Assembly (NCBI GenBank): GCA_038522635.1
Contig: JBCBJZ010000001.1
Location: forward strand, 8,382 to 72,381
DNA: 64,000 nt
Direction of reading: 5' to 3'
Origin: JBCBJZ01 sp038522635
Lineage (GTDB): Bacteria; Pseudomonadota; Alphaproteobacteria; Rhizobiales; Hyphomicrobiaceae
Shown: positions 23,784-34,656 of the stretch, one piece after another
How positions within the stretch are numbered: the first letter of the stretch is position 1
Layout of the letters: each line of letters begins with the position of its first letter
Translations under genes and position numbers: made by a program
The notes under the pieces: generated by a model
Database searches by the model: none
What the model saw: only the letters and a program-made list of their open reading frames with translations
Told to the model about the DNA's origin: nothing

Positions 23784-24539
23784 TTAGGGCGCCAGCCAAC
23801 GCGCGTCGCGCTGGTCGCCTTCGCTGGACCAGGTAAAGCGCGCCCGCCTGTGCCCGCGGGCCGCCAGATACAACCATTCAAGGCTCGTCACCTGAACGAC
23901 CACGGCACAAAATTGGCCCGCCGCGCACGCATCATCGGTGCGCGCGATCGTTTCAGGCGTGAAAGGTTCATCGATGGCGGCACCGGGCCCCACCGTCTGG
24001 CGGTAACAGGCGCGGCTGTTGGGGCGGGTTGCATCCCAGGCTTGCGCCCATACAGGCCCTTCGGTGTGGCAGGTCGCTTCGCCCGTCAGGCGCAGTTGGA
24101 TCTTTGCGCCAGGATCGTAGAAGTGCAGGCTGATCAGCGGGTTGCGCTGCAATTCGTTGAACTTTGCGGAACGTTGGTCGGTGTGAAACCGCACCTGTCG
24201 CGACGCGGTATCTGAGCCGCGCAGGACCACGGTGCGCACTTGCGGCGCGCCATCCAAGCCAACGGTGGCGACGGCCATGGTGTGAAACCGTGACTGCACC
24301 ACATGCACACCCTTTTGCAGCAGGCTCCAGGCGTGCCGAAGAGAGCCGTCGAGATCATCGTAGAAGGGGGGCAAAGGCAGGCCGCGGCGCTTGTCGATGG
24401 ACGCGTGCGAGCCGGTGGTGGTCGCGCCGGCAGCGTCGTCGGCGCCGTCATCGCGTGCGGCGGGCGTCGCCTCATGCTCGTCGGTACGCAGGTCCTGCAA
24501 AGTGTCCGACGGATCAGGCGTGGGCTCTGTTATAGGCAT
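23784..24539 (-). CDS. Pyridoxamine 5'-phosphate oxidase-like FMN-binding protein
   Basis: 251 residues from the ATG at 24539; upstream in-frame sequence has no better start. The first ~50 residues are Asp/Thr/Ala-rich and probably disordered. The folded part (from PPFYDDLDGSLRHAWSLL) belongs to the split-barrel FMN-binding superfamily: it has the strand pattern MAVATVGLDGAPQVRTVVLR, FHTDQRSAKFNELQ and LHFYDPGAKIQLRL. It looks like the Alr4036-type pyridoxamine oxidase-like group rather than true PdxH, because the characteristic PdxH C-terminal motif is missing. It probably binds FMN or another flavin and performs a redox step on an unknown substrate. Its neighbours give no pathway hint. Confidence 0.75.
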   Translation of the reverse strand: MPITEPTPDPSDTLQDLRTDEHEATPAARDDGADDAAGATTTGSHASIDKRRGLPLPPFYDDLDGSLRHAWSLLQKGVHVVQSRFHTMAVATVGLDGAPQVRTVVLRGSDTASRQVRFHTDQRSAKFNELQRNPLISLHFYDPGAKIQLRLTGEATCHTEGPVWAQAWDATRPNSRACYRQTVGPGAAIDEPFTPETIARTDDACAAGQFCAVVVQVTSLEWLYLAARGHRRARFTWSSEGDQRDARWLAP

Positions 24540-24820
24540 GGCACCACCGTAAAATTGCGCAGCATGTGTCGTGGAGCGGGAACGGTAGATCAGCGTGCGG
24601 TGCACAAGCAAACGGGTGGGGTTTCGCTGCAACCGCGTGATGGATCGCTGCAGGTGCGAAGATGACGCCCCGGCGTTTGATCGGGGAGCGCCATCTTTAG
24701 ATGGAACGGCGTTGATCGCATTGTGGCGATGACAACGTGTCACGAAGCCGTGTGGGCACCTCTATGGGAGACTTTCGCGTGATATGTCTGCCCGGTAATT
24801 TTAATCCAAAGGAGAAACCG

Positions 24821-25453
24821 ATGGTTCGCATGAGTGTGCGCGCGCTCGCGGGCGCGGCTGCCGGCCTGTCAATGCTGGTTGCCGGCGCTGCCAGCGCGGC
24901 TGACGATGGCGGCGATGAGACCTTGGCCACGGCGATCTTCGCTGGCGGCTGCTTCTGGTGCGTTGAAGAAGCGTTCGACAAAGTGCAAGGCGTGATTTCC
25001 ACCACGTCTGGCTACACGGTCGGCAAAGCGAGCACCGCCAACTACAATGCGGTGAAAACGGGACGCACCAAGCACACCGAAGCTGTGCGCATCGTCTACG
25101 ACCCCAAGAAGGTGTCGTACCAGCGGCTGCTGCGTGTGTTCTGGCGCAACATCGATCCGCTGCAGGCGAACGCGCAGTTCTGCGATCGCGGCCCGCAGTA
25201 TCGGACCGGCATTTATTTCCTGGACGGGAAACAGGCCAAGCTTGCACGTGCTTCCAAAGCACGGCTTGAGGCTTCAGCGCGCTTCAAGGGTAAGCGCATC
25301 GCCACCGAGATCGAGAAAGCCAGCACCTTTTATGCGGCCGAGAATTACCACCAGGATTATTATAAGAAACATCCGGTGCGTTATAAGTACTACAAATACG
25401 GGTGTGGTCGTCCGCAACGCCTGAAGCAGATCTGGGGCAGCAAAGCGTCCTGA
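24821..25453 (+). CDS. msrA: Periplasmic peptide-methionine (S)-S-oxide reductase MsrA
   Basis: 210 residues. The ATG at 24821 follows AAAGGAG and opens a typical Sec signal peptide (MVRMSVRALAGAAAGLSMLV...ASA), so the enzyme is exported. It reduces the S epimer of methionine sulfoxide in oxidised proteins. The catalytic motif GCFWCVEEAF gives Cys44 as nucleophile; EAVRIVYDPKKVSY, FYAAENYHQDY and a C-terminal Cys in KYGCGRPQ (resolving Cys) are present. Most MsrA proteins are cytoplasmic; this exported form may work with the MsrB encoded at 32072-32578, which also has an export signal. It is followed by a good intrinsic terminator. Confidence 0.93.
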   Translation: MVRMSVRALAGAAAGLSMLVAGAASAADDGGDETLATAIFAGGCFWCVEEAFDKVQGVISTTSGYTVGKASTANYNAVKTGRTKHTEAVRIVYDPKKVSYQRLLRVFWRNIDPLQANAQFCDRGPQYRTGIYFLDGKQAKLARASKARLEASARFKGKRIATEIEKASTFYAAENYHQDYYKKHPVRYKYYKYGCGRPQRLKQIWGSKAS

Positions 25454-25515
25454 TGGTGTCCATGGCGTTGCCGTTCGTGGTCTGCGTAACACGATGAGCG
25501 GCGGGCGGGGCTATA

Positions 25516-25567
25516 GGCCCAGCGCGAAAAACGTGAGGCCCGGTGCGATGCGCGCTGGGCCTTTTTT
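25516..25567 (+). terminator. Intrinsic terminator after msrA
   Basis: GGCCCAGCGCG (25516-25526) pairs with CGCGCTGGGCC, followed by TTTTTT. The 11-bp perfect stem has a long loop. It ends msrA transcription and faces the 3' end of the leftward parE gene. Confidence 0.75.
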
Positions 25568-25610
25568 GTATGGGTTGGGGTTGGGTCGAACCGAGCCGAT
25601 GCTGCGGCCA

Positions 25611-27659
<2,049 letters not shown>

Positions 27660-27975
27660 GATCTCGCGTCCTGCGTGGGGTTCGCCGCTGGAACCTGTTG
27701 AGACGCGGGACGAGACCAGGGCGCACACGCGGTGGTCGGCGTGCGCTGGCGCGGTCGAATCGTTCGTTCGTATTGACCGCACCGCAGATCGCACGGCGGG
27801 TTCGCGCATGCAAGGGGCCGGGAGGTGAACGCCGGCACCCTTTCAGCACAGGTGTTCGGCCTGTGGCTCGGTTGCGGCCCCTTCTTGAGTTGGCGCTGTC
27901 TTGCGTTGGCCCTGTCTGGTGCGAACCTTGTTTGGCGTCGGCTCTGCCTCGTGCGGGCTTCGATCGTGCGCCCGC
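27660..27975. other. Region between parE and the Cox-type operon
   Basis: About 315 bases between the parE start and the stop of the leftward molybdopterin-subunit gene. It should hold the parE promoter; I see no clear consensus elements, terminator hairpin with T-tract, or small gene. Confidence 0.4.
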
Positions 27976-30342
27976 CTAAGCTGCTGGCCCTGCCTTGCCC
28001 GCTTCGATCGCACGCCAGATTTTTTCAGGCGTCAGTGGCATATCGATGTGGGTCACGCCGAATTCGCGCAACGCATCGCACACCGCGTTCACGATCGCCG
28101 GCGGCGCGCCGCAACAGCCCGCTTCGCCCGCACCCTTGACGCCAAGCGGGTTTCTGCTGGTTGGCGCATCCTCGTAATAGATGATCGTCATCGGTGGCAT
28201 GTGATCGGCACGCGGCACGCAATAGTCCATGAAGGACGCCGACATCAATTGCCCCGTCTCCTCGTCGTAGACCACGTTCTCGTAAAGCGCCTGGCCGATG
28301 CCTTGAGCGACACCGCCCATGACCTGCCCATCGGCCGTCATCGGGTTGAGGATGCGGCCGAAGTCGTCGACGGCCCAGAAGTGGATGACCTCCACCGTGC
28401 CCATCTCGATGTCGACCTCGACTTCGGCGGCGTGGACGCCATTGGGAATGGTGATGGCCTCACGTTCGAAGACCGCGGTGGTATCAAGCGCGCTTGCGCC
28501 CGCCGCAGGCTGCAGGCTTTCAGGCAGGCGGGCGGGATCGCGTGCAGCCGCCGCGACGTCGTCGAAGGTGATCTCCTGGCCGGTTTTGCTGTCGCGGAAG
28601 CGACCCGCGTCAAAGGCCATGTCAGCGGCCGTCGAGTTGAGCAGATGGGCTGAGATCGCGCGTGCCTTTTCGACGATGTCCCCGGCCACCTGTTGGACCG
28701 CGTTGCCGCCGACCTCCATGCCACGCGAGCCGCCATGGCCGCCGCCAAGCGCGGTTGCCCGGGTGTCGGCCTGACGGAAGGCGACGCGGGCTGGATCGAT
28801 GTGCAGATGGGCGCTCAAAAGCTGCGTCAGGACCGTTTCATGGCTCATGCCGGTCGAATGCGAGCCAACCGCCAGCGTCAGTGTGCCATCGGCCGCGAAA
28901 GTGACGTTCGCTTCTTCCTTGGGGCCGCCGCCTGTGCATTCCAGGTAGGGCACACAGGCGAACCCGCGGCGCTTTGTCGGATCAGCTTCGCGCGCGGCGG
29001 CAGCGCGTTGGGCAAAGCCGTCGTGGTCGGCAAGCGCCAATGTCTGGTCGAAGATGACCGCGAAAGCGCCGCTATCGATCGACAGGCCCATGGGCGTCAC
29101 ATGCGGCAGCGCCTGCGATGGGATCAGGTTCTTACGCCGCAATGCGAAACGGTCGACGCCCAGGTGGCTGGCGGCGTAATCGATGATGCGCTCGATCTGG
29201 TAGGAGGCTTCAGGCCGGCCGGCACCGCGGTAAGGGTCGGTCTGAACGGTGTTGGTGAAGACCGCACGCGCTTCGTAGTGCATGGCGGGAAACAGGTAGG
29301 GTCCACCTTGGGTGCGCGCTGAGCCGCCCGTCGGTGTGAACGGGCCAACCGTGCCACACCAGGCGCCGATGTTGCCAAGCGTGGCGACGTGCAGGGCGAG
29401 GAAGCGGTGGTCAGCATCGAGCGCGAGCCGGACCGTTGAAGTTTGGTCGCGGCCATGGGTGTCGCTGGCGATCGCTTCGGTGCGCTCGGCCACCCATTTG
29501 ACCGGGCGCCCGATCGCTTTTGCCGCGTGCAGCATCAGCGGGGGTTCAGCGTAGAGCGAGTTTTTAGCGCCGAAACCACCGCCGACGTCAGGCGCGATGT
29601 GGTCCACACGATCGGCGTCGAGCCCCAGCATCTCAGCGAAAATGCCGCGGTTGGCGTGGATGTTTTGAGAGGAGTTCCAAAGCGTGTAGCGGCCGCTTGA
29701 GGCGTCATAGGCGGCGAGGCACCCACGTGGTTCCATCGGGACGGCGGTGACGCGGTTGTTGACGAGATCGAGGCTGATCACGTGGGCCGCGTCGGCGAAG
29801 GCCGCCTCGGTCTCATCGGGGGTACCGAGCGAGAAATCGAGGCAGACGTTGTCTGGCAGATGATCCCACAGCCGCGGCGCGCCGGGCGCGAGGGCGGCTT
29901 GCGGCGTTGTCACCACGGGGAGGTCGTCGTAGTCGACGAAAATGAGGTCGGCCGCCGCGCGGGCCTGCGCGTAGGTTTCCGCGACGACCAGAGCCACCGC
30001 TTCGCCCGCATGGCGGACCTTGTCGACCGCCAGGCAGTGATGCAACGCCTCCTGATAGGCGGTGCCATCGCGGTTGGTTTTCACGCCTGAGCGGCAGGGG
30101 ATCGGCTTGTAGCCCGCCGCCACCCACTCTTCACCCGTCATGACGAGCAGTACACCTTCTTGCGCGCGCGCTTCGTCCGCATCGATGCTCAGGATGGTGG
30201 CGTGCGCGAACGGGCTGCGCAGGAGGAACGCGTGGGCTTGGTTGTCGAGCACCATATCATCGATGTAGGTGCCGGTGCCTTGCAGAAAGCGCTGATCTTC
30301 AAGGCGCGCCATGGGTTGGCCGACGGGGATGATCTGGTTCAT
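27976..30342 (-). CDS. Molybdopterin-binding subunit of a xanthine-dehydrogenase/CO-dehydrogenase family hydroxylase (form II CoxL type)
   Basis: 788 residues, good GGGAG leader before the ATG. The large subunit carries the Mo-molybdopterin cytosine dinucleotide centre. Diagnostic: the active-site loop reads PYRGAGRPE (~residue 372), the form II signature, not the AYxCSFR of true CO dehydrogenase. Other family markers: LRSPFAHA, GGFGAKNSLY and the C-terminal GEAGCCGAPPAIVNAV. It therefore hydroxylates some aldehyde, purine, N-heterocycle or similar substrate; carbon monoxide oxidation is not supported. It is the third gene of an S-M-L operon (2Fe-2S, FAD, Mo), separated from the FAD gene by ~110 bases. 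No maturation (CoxD/E/F/G) genes are adjacent. Confidence 0.9.
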   Translation of the reverse strand: MNQIIPVGQPMARLEDQRFLQGTGTYIDDMVLDNQAHAFLLRSPFAHATILSIDADEARAQEGVLLVMTGEEWVAAGYKPIPCRSGVKTNRDGTAYQEALHHCLAVDKVRHAGEAVALVVAETYAQARAAADLIFVDYDDLPVVTTPQAALAPGAPRLWDHLPDNVCLDFSLGTPDETEAAFADAAHVISLDLVNNRVTAVPMEPRGCLAAYDASSGRYTLWNSSQNIHANRGIFAEMLGLDADRVDHIAPDVGGGFGAKNSLYAEPPLMLHAAKAIGRPVKWVAERTEAIASDTHGRDQTSTVRLALDADHRFLALHVATLGNIGAWCGTVGPFTPTGGSARTQGGPYLFPAMHYEARAVFTNTVQTDPYRGAGRPEASYQIERIIDYAASHLGVDRFALRRKNLIPSQALPHVTPMGLSIDSGAFAVIFDQTLALADHDGFAQRAAAAREADPTKRRGFACVPYLECTGGGPKEEANVTFAADGTLTLAVGSHSTGMSHETVLTQLLSAHLHIDPARVAFRQADTRATALGGGHGGSRGMEVGGNAVQQVAGDIVEKARAISAHLLNSTAADMAFDAGRFRDSKTGQEITFDDVAAAARDPARLPESLQPAAGASALDTTAVFEREAITIPNGVHAAEVEVDIEMGTVEVIHFWAVDDFGRILNPMTADGQVMGGVAQGIGQALYENVVYDEETGQLMSASFMDYCVPRADHMPPMTIIYYEDAPTSRNPLGVKGAGEAGCCGAPPAIVNAVCDALREFGVTHIDMPLTPEKIWRAIEAGKAGPAA

Positions 30343-30451
30343 GGCGTCTCGTCTCCCGGTGAATGCGTCGATGTCAGTTTAAGGGCGCGCGTCTGCTTGG
30401 CACGCGCGCTTAAGCCCGGCCAGCCTGTACGCCCGCGATGGCGCTGCGGCT

Positions 30452-31255
30452 TCAAGCCTTGGGAAGGCCAGCGAGGGCGCGCTTGGCGAGCACGCTGATC
30501 AGGTGCGCGCGGTAGGCGGCGCTTGCGTGGAGATCGCTGGCGAGCCCTTCAGCATCAATGGTGATCGCGTCGATGGCGTCAGGCGTCAGCGACGCGTTGA
30601 GGGCCGCTTCAAGGCCAGCGTGCCGGTAGACGCTGTCGCCTGCGCCGGTGATGGCGACGCGTACATCACCGGCGGCATGCTGCGCGATAAAGACGCCGAC
30701 AAGCGCATAGCCGGAAGCGGGGTTGGGGAATTTTGCATAGGCGCTGGCCACGTGGCGCGGCATGCGGACCGCCTTGATCAGTTCGCCCGGCTCCAACGCG
30801 GTTGTGAACATGCCGACGAAAAAGTCTGCCGCTTCGATGCGCCGCTGGTCGGTCTCGATGATGCCGCCCAAGGCCAGCACGGCGGCTGGGTAGTCGGCGG
30901 ACGGGTCGTTGTTGGCGAGCGCACCGCCTAGCGTGCCAAGGTTGCGCACGTGCGGATCACCGATCCCGGCTGCCAGGCACGCGAGCGCGGGCAGGCTCGC
31001 CAAGATGGTCGCATCGCCAGCGAGAGCCGCATGCGTCGTCATGGCGCCGATCACGAGATGATCGCCTTCCGCGCAAACACCCTTGAGTTCGGGGATGTGC
31101 CGCAGCGCGATCAAACGGTCGGGTGCGGCGAGCCGCTGCTTGATGACCGGAAGCAGCGTTTGCCCGCCCGCGAGATAGCGTGGGTCCGCGGCTTCATCGA
31201 AGGCGGCGCGGGCTTGGGCGACGTCCTGGACGCGCGCGTAGTGAAAGCTGCTCAT
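30452..31255 (-). CDS. FAD-binding subunit of the Cox-type molybdenum hydroxylase
   Basis: 267 residues; the start overlaps the preceding iron-sulfur gene's stop (ATGA). It passes electrons from the 2Fe-2S clusters to the final acceptor. FAD motifs of the CoxM family are visible: YLAGGQTLLP (~residues 27-36) and LGTLGGALANNDPSADYP (~106-123). The C-terminal half has the CO_deh_flav_C-like pattern (ASGYALVGVFIAQHAAGDVRVAITGA). Size and gene order S-M-L are standard for the family. It forms a heterotrimer or dimer of heterotrimers with the adjacent gene products. Confidence 0.9.
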   Translation of the reverse strand: MSSFHYARVQDVAQARAAFDEAADPRYLAGGQTLLPVIKQRLAAPDRLIALRHIPELKGVCAEGDHLVIGAMTTHAALAGDATILASLPALACLAAGIGDPHVRNLGTLGGALANNDPSADYPAAVLALGGIIETDQRRIEAADFFVGMFTTALEPGELIKAVRMPRHVASAYAKFPNPASGYALVGVFIAQHAAGDVRVAITGAGDSVYRHAGLEAALNASLTPDAIDAITIDAEGLASDLHASAAYRAHLISVLAKRALAGLPKA

Positions 31256-31791
31256 GCTTGCCCCTGCGAAGCGTTGTTTGCGTGATCAGCCATACCGGCC
31301 TTGTCAACTTTGCCAGTAGGGTCCGGGCGCATCGCCTCGCCCGCCTCGCGCACCGCCGCCATGATCGAGCGGTAACCGGTGCAGCGGCAAAGGTTGCCTT
31401 TCAGGCCTTGCTTGATCGCCTCATCGCTTGGATCGGGATCGTTCGCGAGCAAGCTCAGCGTCGCCATCACCATGCCCGGCGTGCAAAAGCCGCATTGCAA
31501 CCCGTGGTTGGCTTTGAACGCGGCTTGTACCGGGTGTAGCGGTTCGCCCGGCGCGCTCACGCCTTCGATCGTCAGAACGTCGGCACCGTCGACCTCGGCG
31601 GCCAGCATCGCGCAGGCCTTCACCGACAAGCCATCGACGTGCACAACGCAGGCCCCGCATTGCGAGGTATCGCAGCCAACGTGCGTGCCGGTCAGTTTCA
31701 GCGGACCGCGAAGCAGATCCACCAGGAGCATGTCGTCAGGCACATCAAGGCGTTGCGCTTGACCGTTCACGGTACAAGACAGCGTGGGCAT
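31252..31791 (-). CDS. 2Fe-2S subunit of the Cox-type molybdenum hydroxylase
   Basis: 179 residues, AGAGGGG leader before the ATG. Two cluster-binding regions: the plant-type ferredoxin domain with GCDTSQCGACVVH...ACAML (~residues 39-62), and the C-terminal helical domain with LQCGFCTPGMV and GNLCRCTGYR. It shuttles electrons between the Mo and FAD subunits. The last ~25 residues (from PDPTGKVDKAG) extend slightly past the usual end. The 280 bases upstream hold a GC-rich inverted repeat (AACGCCGG ... CCGGCGTT around 31940-32010) and presumably the operon promoter and the end of msrB transcription; nothing more specific is visible. Confidence 0.92.
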   Translation of the reverse strand: MPTLSCTVNGQAQRLDVPDDMLLVDLLRGPLKLTGTHVGCDTSQCGACVVHVDGLSVKACAMLAAEVDGADVLTIEGVSAPGEPLHPVQAAFKANHGLQCGFCTPGMVMATLSLLANDPDPSDEAIKQGLKGNLCRCTGYRSIMAAVREAGEAMRPDPTGKVDKAGMADHANNASQGQA

Positions 31792-32071
31792 GGCGCCCCT
31801 CTTGGGTTGCGTGTTGGAGGAACCGGCTTCGTGAAGGCGCCGGCGGTCCGCGTGCGGGATAAACCGCGCTGGACGAGATCGGATAGACGCGGTGACGTTA
31901 GCGCACAGGTAAGGGGCGTTGGAAGGGGCTCAACGCAAAAACGCCGGCCCCTCAGGACCGACGTATCGGGGACCGGCCCCAAAGAACGCGTAGTGAGGAC
32001 CGGCGTTGCGCGTATCGTCGCTGATTGCAGCCGCGTTGTTTACGAAGCTCGCGGCTGCGACGCGAAAGGGA

Positions 32072-32578
32072 CTAAGCGGCCGACTTCGGTTTGAATGTCA
32101 GCGAGACGCCGTTGATGCAGTGGCGCTTGCCCGTCGGCGCAGGCCCATCGTTGAAGACGTGTCCCTGATGGCCGCCGCAGCGTGCGCAGTGCACCTCGGT
32201 GCGCACCATGAAGAAGCTGCGGTCAACGCTGGTGCCGACCGCGCCATCGAGCGCTTCGTAGAAACTCGGCCAACCGGTGCCGCTGTCGTACTTCGTGGAC
32301 GAGGCGTAGAGCGGTAGATCGCAGCCGGCGCAATGGTATGTGCCCACGCGCTTTTCATTCAGCAGCGGGCTTGTGTAGGGCCGTTCGGTGCCGTGCCTGC
32401 GCAACACGTAGAACTGCTTAGGCGTCAGCAGCTTTTTCCATTCCGCGACTGTTTTGGTGACCTTGAACGTTTTGCCCGACTTGGCGGCAAACGCGGCTCC
32501 ACGGCTGCCGAACGAAACGAAGGCTGTGCCAACGACGGCAGCGGCCGCGGACTGCAGCAGGAGTTGACGTCGGTTCAT
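32072..32578 (-). CDS. msrB: Exported peptide-methionine (R)-S-oxide reductase MsrB
   Basis: 168 residues from the ATG at 32578, with GGAGAG upstream. The N-terminus MNRRQLLLQSAAAAVVG looks like a twin-arginine (Tat) export signal, with cleavage likely near AAFAAKS. Reduces the R epimer of methionine sulfoxide. Four zinc Cys: Cys83/86 (YHCAGCDLP) and Cys131/134 (CARCGGHQGHVF). The catalytic Cys154 lies in RHCINGVSL. GTGWPSFYEAL is the family hallmark. Together with the exported MsrA 7 kb away it would repair both epimers outside the cytoplasm. Export by Tat rather than Sec would suit a protein that binds zinc and folds before export. Confidence 0.93.
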   Translation of the reverse strand: MNRRQLLLQSAAAAVVGTAFVSFGSRGAAFAAKSGKTFKVTKTVAEWKKLLTPKQFYVLRRHGTERPYTSPLLNEKRVGTYHCAGCDLPLYASSTKYDSGTGWPSFYEALDGAVGTSVDRSFFMVRTEVHCARCGGHQGHVFNDGPAPTGKRHCINGVSLTFKPKSAA

Positions 32579-32660
32579 GGGGCTCTCCGATGGCGCATGT
32601 GACTTCGGGCGGAGAATAAGCCTGTTCGTGCTCACACTGAAGTCGCGATTGCGTGAGGCT

Positions 32661-32767
32661 TAGAGTCGGTTCGCTTCAACTTGAAGCGGAACCGACATCT
32701 TAGCTTTTTTGTTTTGCCGTTCATCTTTCGCCTCGGGTGAGTCCACCTGAAGCGGATGAAACTCTAG
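32661..32767 (+). repeat. RIME-like palindromic intergenic repeat, copy C
   Basis: 107 bp, well conserved relative to copies A and B: TAGAGTCGGTTCGCTTCAAC at the left and CCACCTGAAGCGGATGAAAC then TCTAG at the right. It lies between msrB and the extensin-like gene, downstream of the latter. Confidence 0.8.
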
Positions 32768-32804
32768 GGGCTCTTGAGCTTGAGAGCGCGGGATGGCAGC
32801 GCGT

Positions 32805-33812
32805 TCAACGGCAGTAGTTGCTGCGCCGTCGCGGGGCCATGTCGAAGTGGAAGTGGTTTCGATGGGCGTCGTTCGATTCGGGGCCCAGCACAGTGCCGAA
32901 GATCGCGCAGGCGTTGGCGTGTACGTCGTTCAAAAAGCGGCTGGCGACATCGGGCGGTGCGGCGACGGCGCCGGGGCGAGCGAGCGGGCGGGCCTTGCGC
33001 GGCGCACGCGGTCGCTTGCTCGCACGCGTAGCGGCGCGGGGGGGCACGGCGTTGGCATCCGGAGCTGGTGGTGGTGCGATCACCGGTTGGGCGGCCCGCA
33101 GGTCGCGGCGAACCGCACCCCAATGACGCAGCAGGTTGATGCGGCGGCCGCTCGACAGCGTAAACGTGCCGATATCAAGCGCGTTGGCGCGGCCGTGCTC
33201 GCTCAAGCGGCCGACCCGGCGGTTGTAGCGGTTGCGGCAGGAATAAGCAGACAAGTTCGATACGCGCACCACCTTGGCGCCAAAATGGCGGCGGGCATCA
33301 TCCTGCAACGTGCCCGTGATCCAGCGGTGTAGGGCCGCGATCATCCGACAGTTCAGCGTCGCGGCAGGGACGATCGCAACGCCATCTTCGGCACCGATGC
33401 GCGTCACCTTCAGCGGGGCTGGATCGCCGCATCGCCCCTTTTTGACAGGCGCAAGCGGGACCGCATTGACTTTGATGCCGCGCAACAGGCGCTTGCAGAG
33501 CGCTTGAGCTTGCCCGATTTCGGCATCGCTCCAGACGTCAGGCGGCGGTGTTGATGGCGTAGCTGGGGCAGATGGCGGGGCGTTATCAACCCGGTTGGGC
33601 GTCGCGCGGTTGGCCCGGCGGCTGTTGCGGACCGGGAGCGGCGGCGCAGGGTTTGCGCGCGCGCCATCGATCGGCCCGGCAGCGGACCGGGGCGATGCCC
33701 ACCTTTGGGCGTCTGCGGGCGTGCTGAGCAGCGCCGTCCCGGTAACGGCCACAGCCAAGAGCGCAGAACAGAACGGCGACCCTCGTTGGCCGCCACGCAT
33801 GGCCGCACGCAT
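32805..33812 (-). CDS. Extensin-like family protein, exported
   Basis: 335 residues with a signal peptide (cleavage near TPADAQ, residue ~36), then a Pro/Ala/Arg-rich linker to ~residue 90. The C-terminal extensin-like domain contains conserved Cys residues and histidines (GRCGDPAPL, LNCRMIAALHRWI, YSCRNRYNR, SEHGRANALDIGTF, DAHRNHFHFDM). The His/Asp pattern is similar to D,D-carboxypeptidase or peptidase M15-like folds, so a role in cell-wall metabolism is possible but unproven. Its ATG shares one base with the stop of the EcfG sigma gene (TAATG), so the two are translationally coupled, which suggests that wall remodelling is part of the stress response. A low-complexity insert lies near residues 230-285. 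Confidence 0.82.
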   Translation of the reverse strand: MRAAMRGGQRGSPFCSALLAVAVTGTALLSTPADAQRWASPRSAAGPIDGARANPAPPLPVRNSRRANRATPNRVDNAPPSAPATPSTPPPDVWSDAEIGQAQALCKRLLRGIKVNAVPLAPVKKGRCGDPAPLKVTRIGAEDGVAIVPAATLNCRMIAALHRWITGTLQDDARRHFGAKVVRVSNLSAYSCRNRYNRRVGRLSEHGRANALDIGTFTLSSGRRINLLRHWGAVRRDLRAAQPVIAPPPAPDANAVPPRAATRASKRPRAPRKARPLARPGAVAAPPDVASRFLNDVHANACAIFGTVLGPESNDAHRNHFHFDMAPRRRSNYCR

Positions 33813-34378
33813 TAGCGAAACCCGACCGTCCCGGTCGCGCCCTGCGAGAGCACGGCATCGCTGCGGCTTGACTCGCGGTCATCGTCATCGCCGGGGCTGC
33901 CCAGCTCGTTCACCAACCGGTTGCGCGCGCGGTTCACGCGGCTTTTGATCGTGCCAACCGCGCAGCCGCAAATGTTCGCGGCTTCTTCGTACGAGCAGCC
34001 GGCCGCACCCACCAACACCAGCGCCTCGCGCTGATCGTCGGGCAGGCGGTCGAGGGCGGCTTGAAAATCCTTCATGTCCATGTGGGCGTGTTGGCCGGCG
34101 GGCGACTTCAATTGCGCGGTCATTTCGCCATCGACGTCTTCGACCTCGGCGCGGCGCTTGCGGTGCTCGGTGTAAAAGGCGTTGCGCAGAATGGTAAACA
34201 GCCACGCGCGCAGGTTCGTCCCCTCCTGGAAGCTGTCGATCGCTCCCCAGGCACGCATCAGCGTTTCCTGCACCAGATCATCAGCGCGCGAGGCGTTGCC
34301 GCACAGCGAATAGGCGAAGCCGCGCAAGTTAGGGATTTGTGCCACAAGGTCCTTCTTGACCTGCTCGGAAGCTGCCAT
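33812..34378 (-). CDS. ecfG: EcfG-type general stress response sigma factor
   Basis: 188 residues. Region 2 (LRGFAYSLCGNASRADDLVQ...WLFTILRNAFYTEHRKR) and region 4 (FQAALDRLPDDQREALVLVG...GTIKSRVNRARNRL) are typical of EcfG sigma factors, which read GGAAC-type promoters in alphaproteobacteria. The start overlaps the nepR stop by one base (TGATG) and the stop overlaps the next start by one base (TAATG). NepR holds EcfG inactive until phosphorylated PhyR displaces it. The last ~25 residues are an Asp/Ser-rich tail beyond the usual end. No phyR gene lies in this window. Confidence 0.93.
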   Translation of the reverse strand: MAASEQVKKDLVAQIPNLRGFAYSLCGNASRADDLVQETLMRAWGAIDSFQEGTNLRAWLFTILRNAFYTEHRKRRAEVEDVDGEMTAQLKSPAGQHAHMDMKDFQAALDRLPDDQREALVLVGAAGCSYEEAANICGCAVGTIKSRVNRARNRLVNELGSPGDDDDRESSRSDAVLSQGATGTVGFR

Positions 34379-34656
34379 CAGCTTTCGCCCCCCTCGGGCT
34401 TCGCGGCGTCCTCGGCCTCCTCAAGCTGCCTGAGCAAGTCGAGCAATTTGTCAGGCACAGGCTCGTTCGCAACGGAATCATAAATCCCGCGTAGCCGCTC
34501 CCCGATGAAGCCCTGCAGCACGTCATCAAGCGCAGCGTTATGCTGTTCAGCCGCCTCCCCTTCGGGATCAGGCGGAATCGAACCGCCATTGTCTCGCGTG
34601 TTGGACGTCACGTTCGCGCTCCGCTCCGGCCGCAGGCCGTCTGCGGCGTTTTCCAT
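34378..34656 (-). CDS. nepR: NepR family anti-sigma factor
   Basis: About 92 residues from the ATG at 34656. Earlier in-frame ATGs at 34695 and 34698 are possible, so the start is uncertain. The C-terminal part carries the NepR core: LDDVLQGFIGERLRGIYDSV then EPVPDKLLDLLRQLEE. NepR binds EcfG in unstressed cells and PhyR-P under stress. It is co-transcribed with ecfG (TGATG overlap), as is usual. The kinase gene lies upstream on the same strand with about 240 bases between. A weak GGAAC-like box near 34808-34812 was considered but has a poor -10. Confidence 0.9.
   Translation of the reverse strand: MENAADGLRPERSANVTSNTRDNGGSIPPDPEGEAAEQHNAALDDVLQGFIGERLRGIYDSVANEPVPDKLLDLLRQLEEAEDAAKPEGGES

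Noticed and set aside
27976..30342. True carbon monoxide dehydrogenase (form I)
   Set aside because: The active-site loop is PYRGAGR (form II); the AYxCSFR motif is absent.
34559..34605. tRNA T-arm-like sequence (GGCGG, TTCGATTC, CGCC on the minus strand)
   Set aside because: It lies inside the nepR coding region, and no acceptor, D or anticodon stem can be formed around it.
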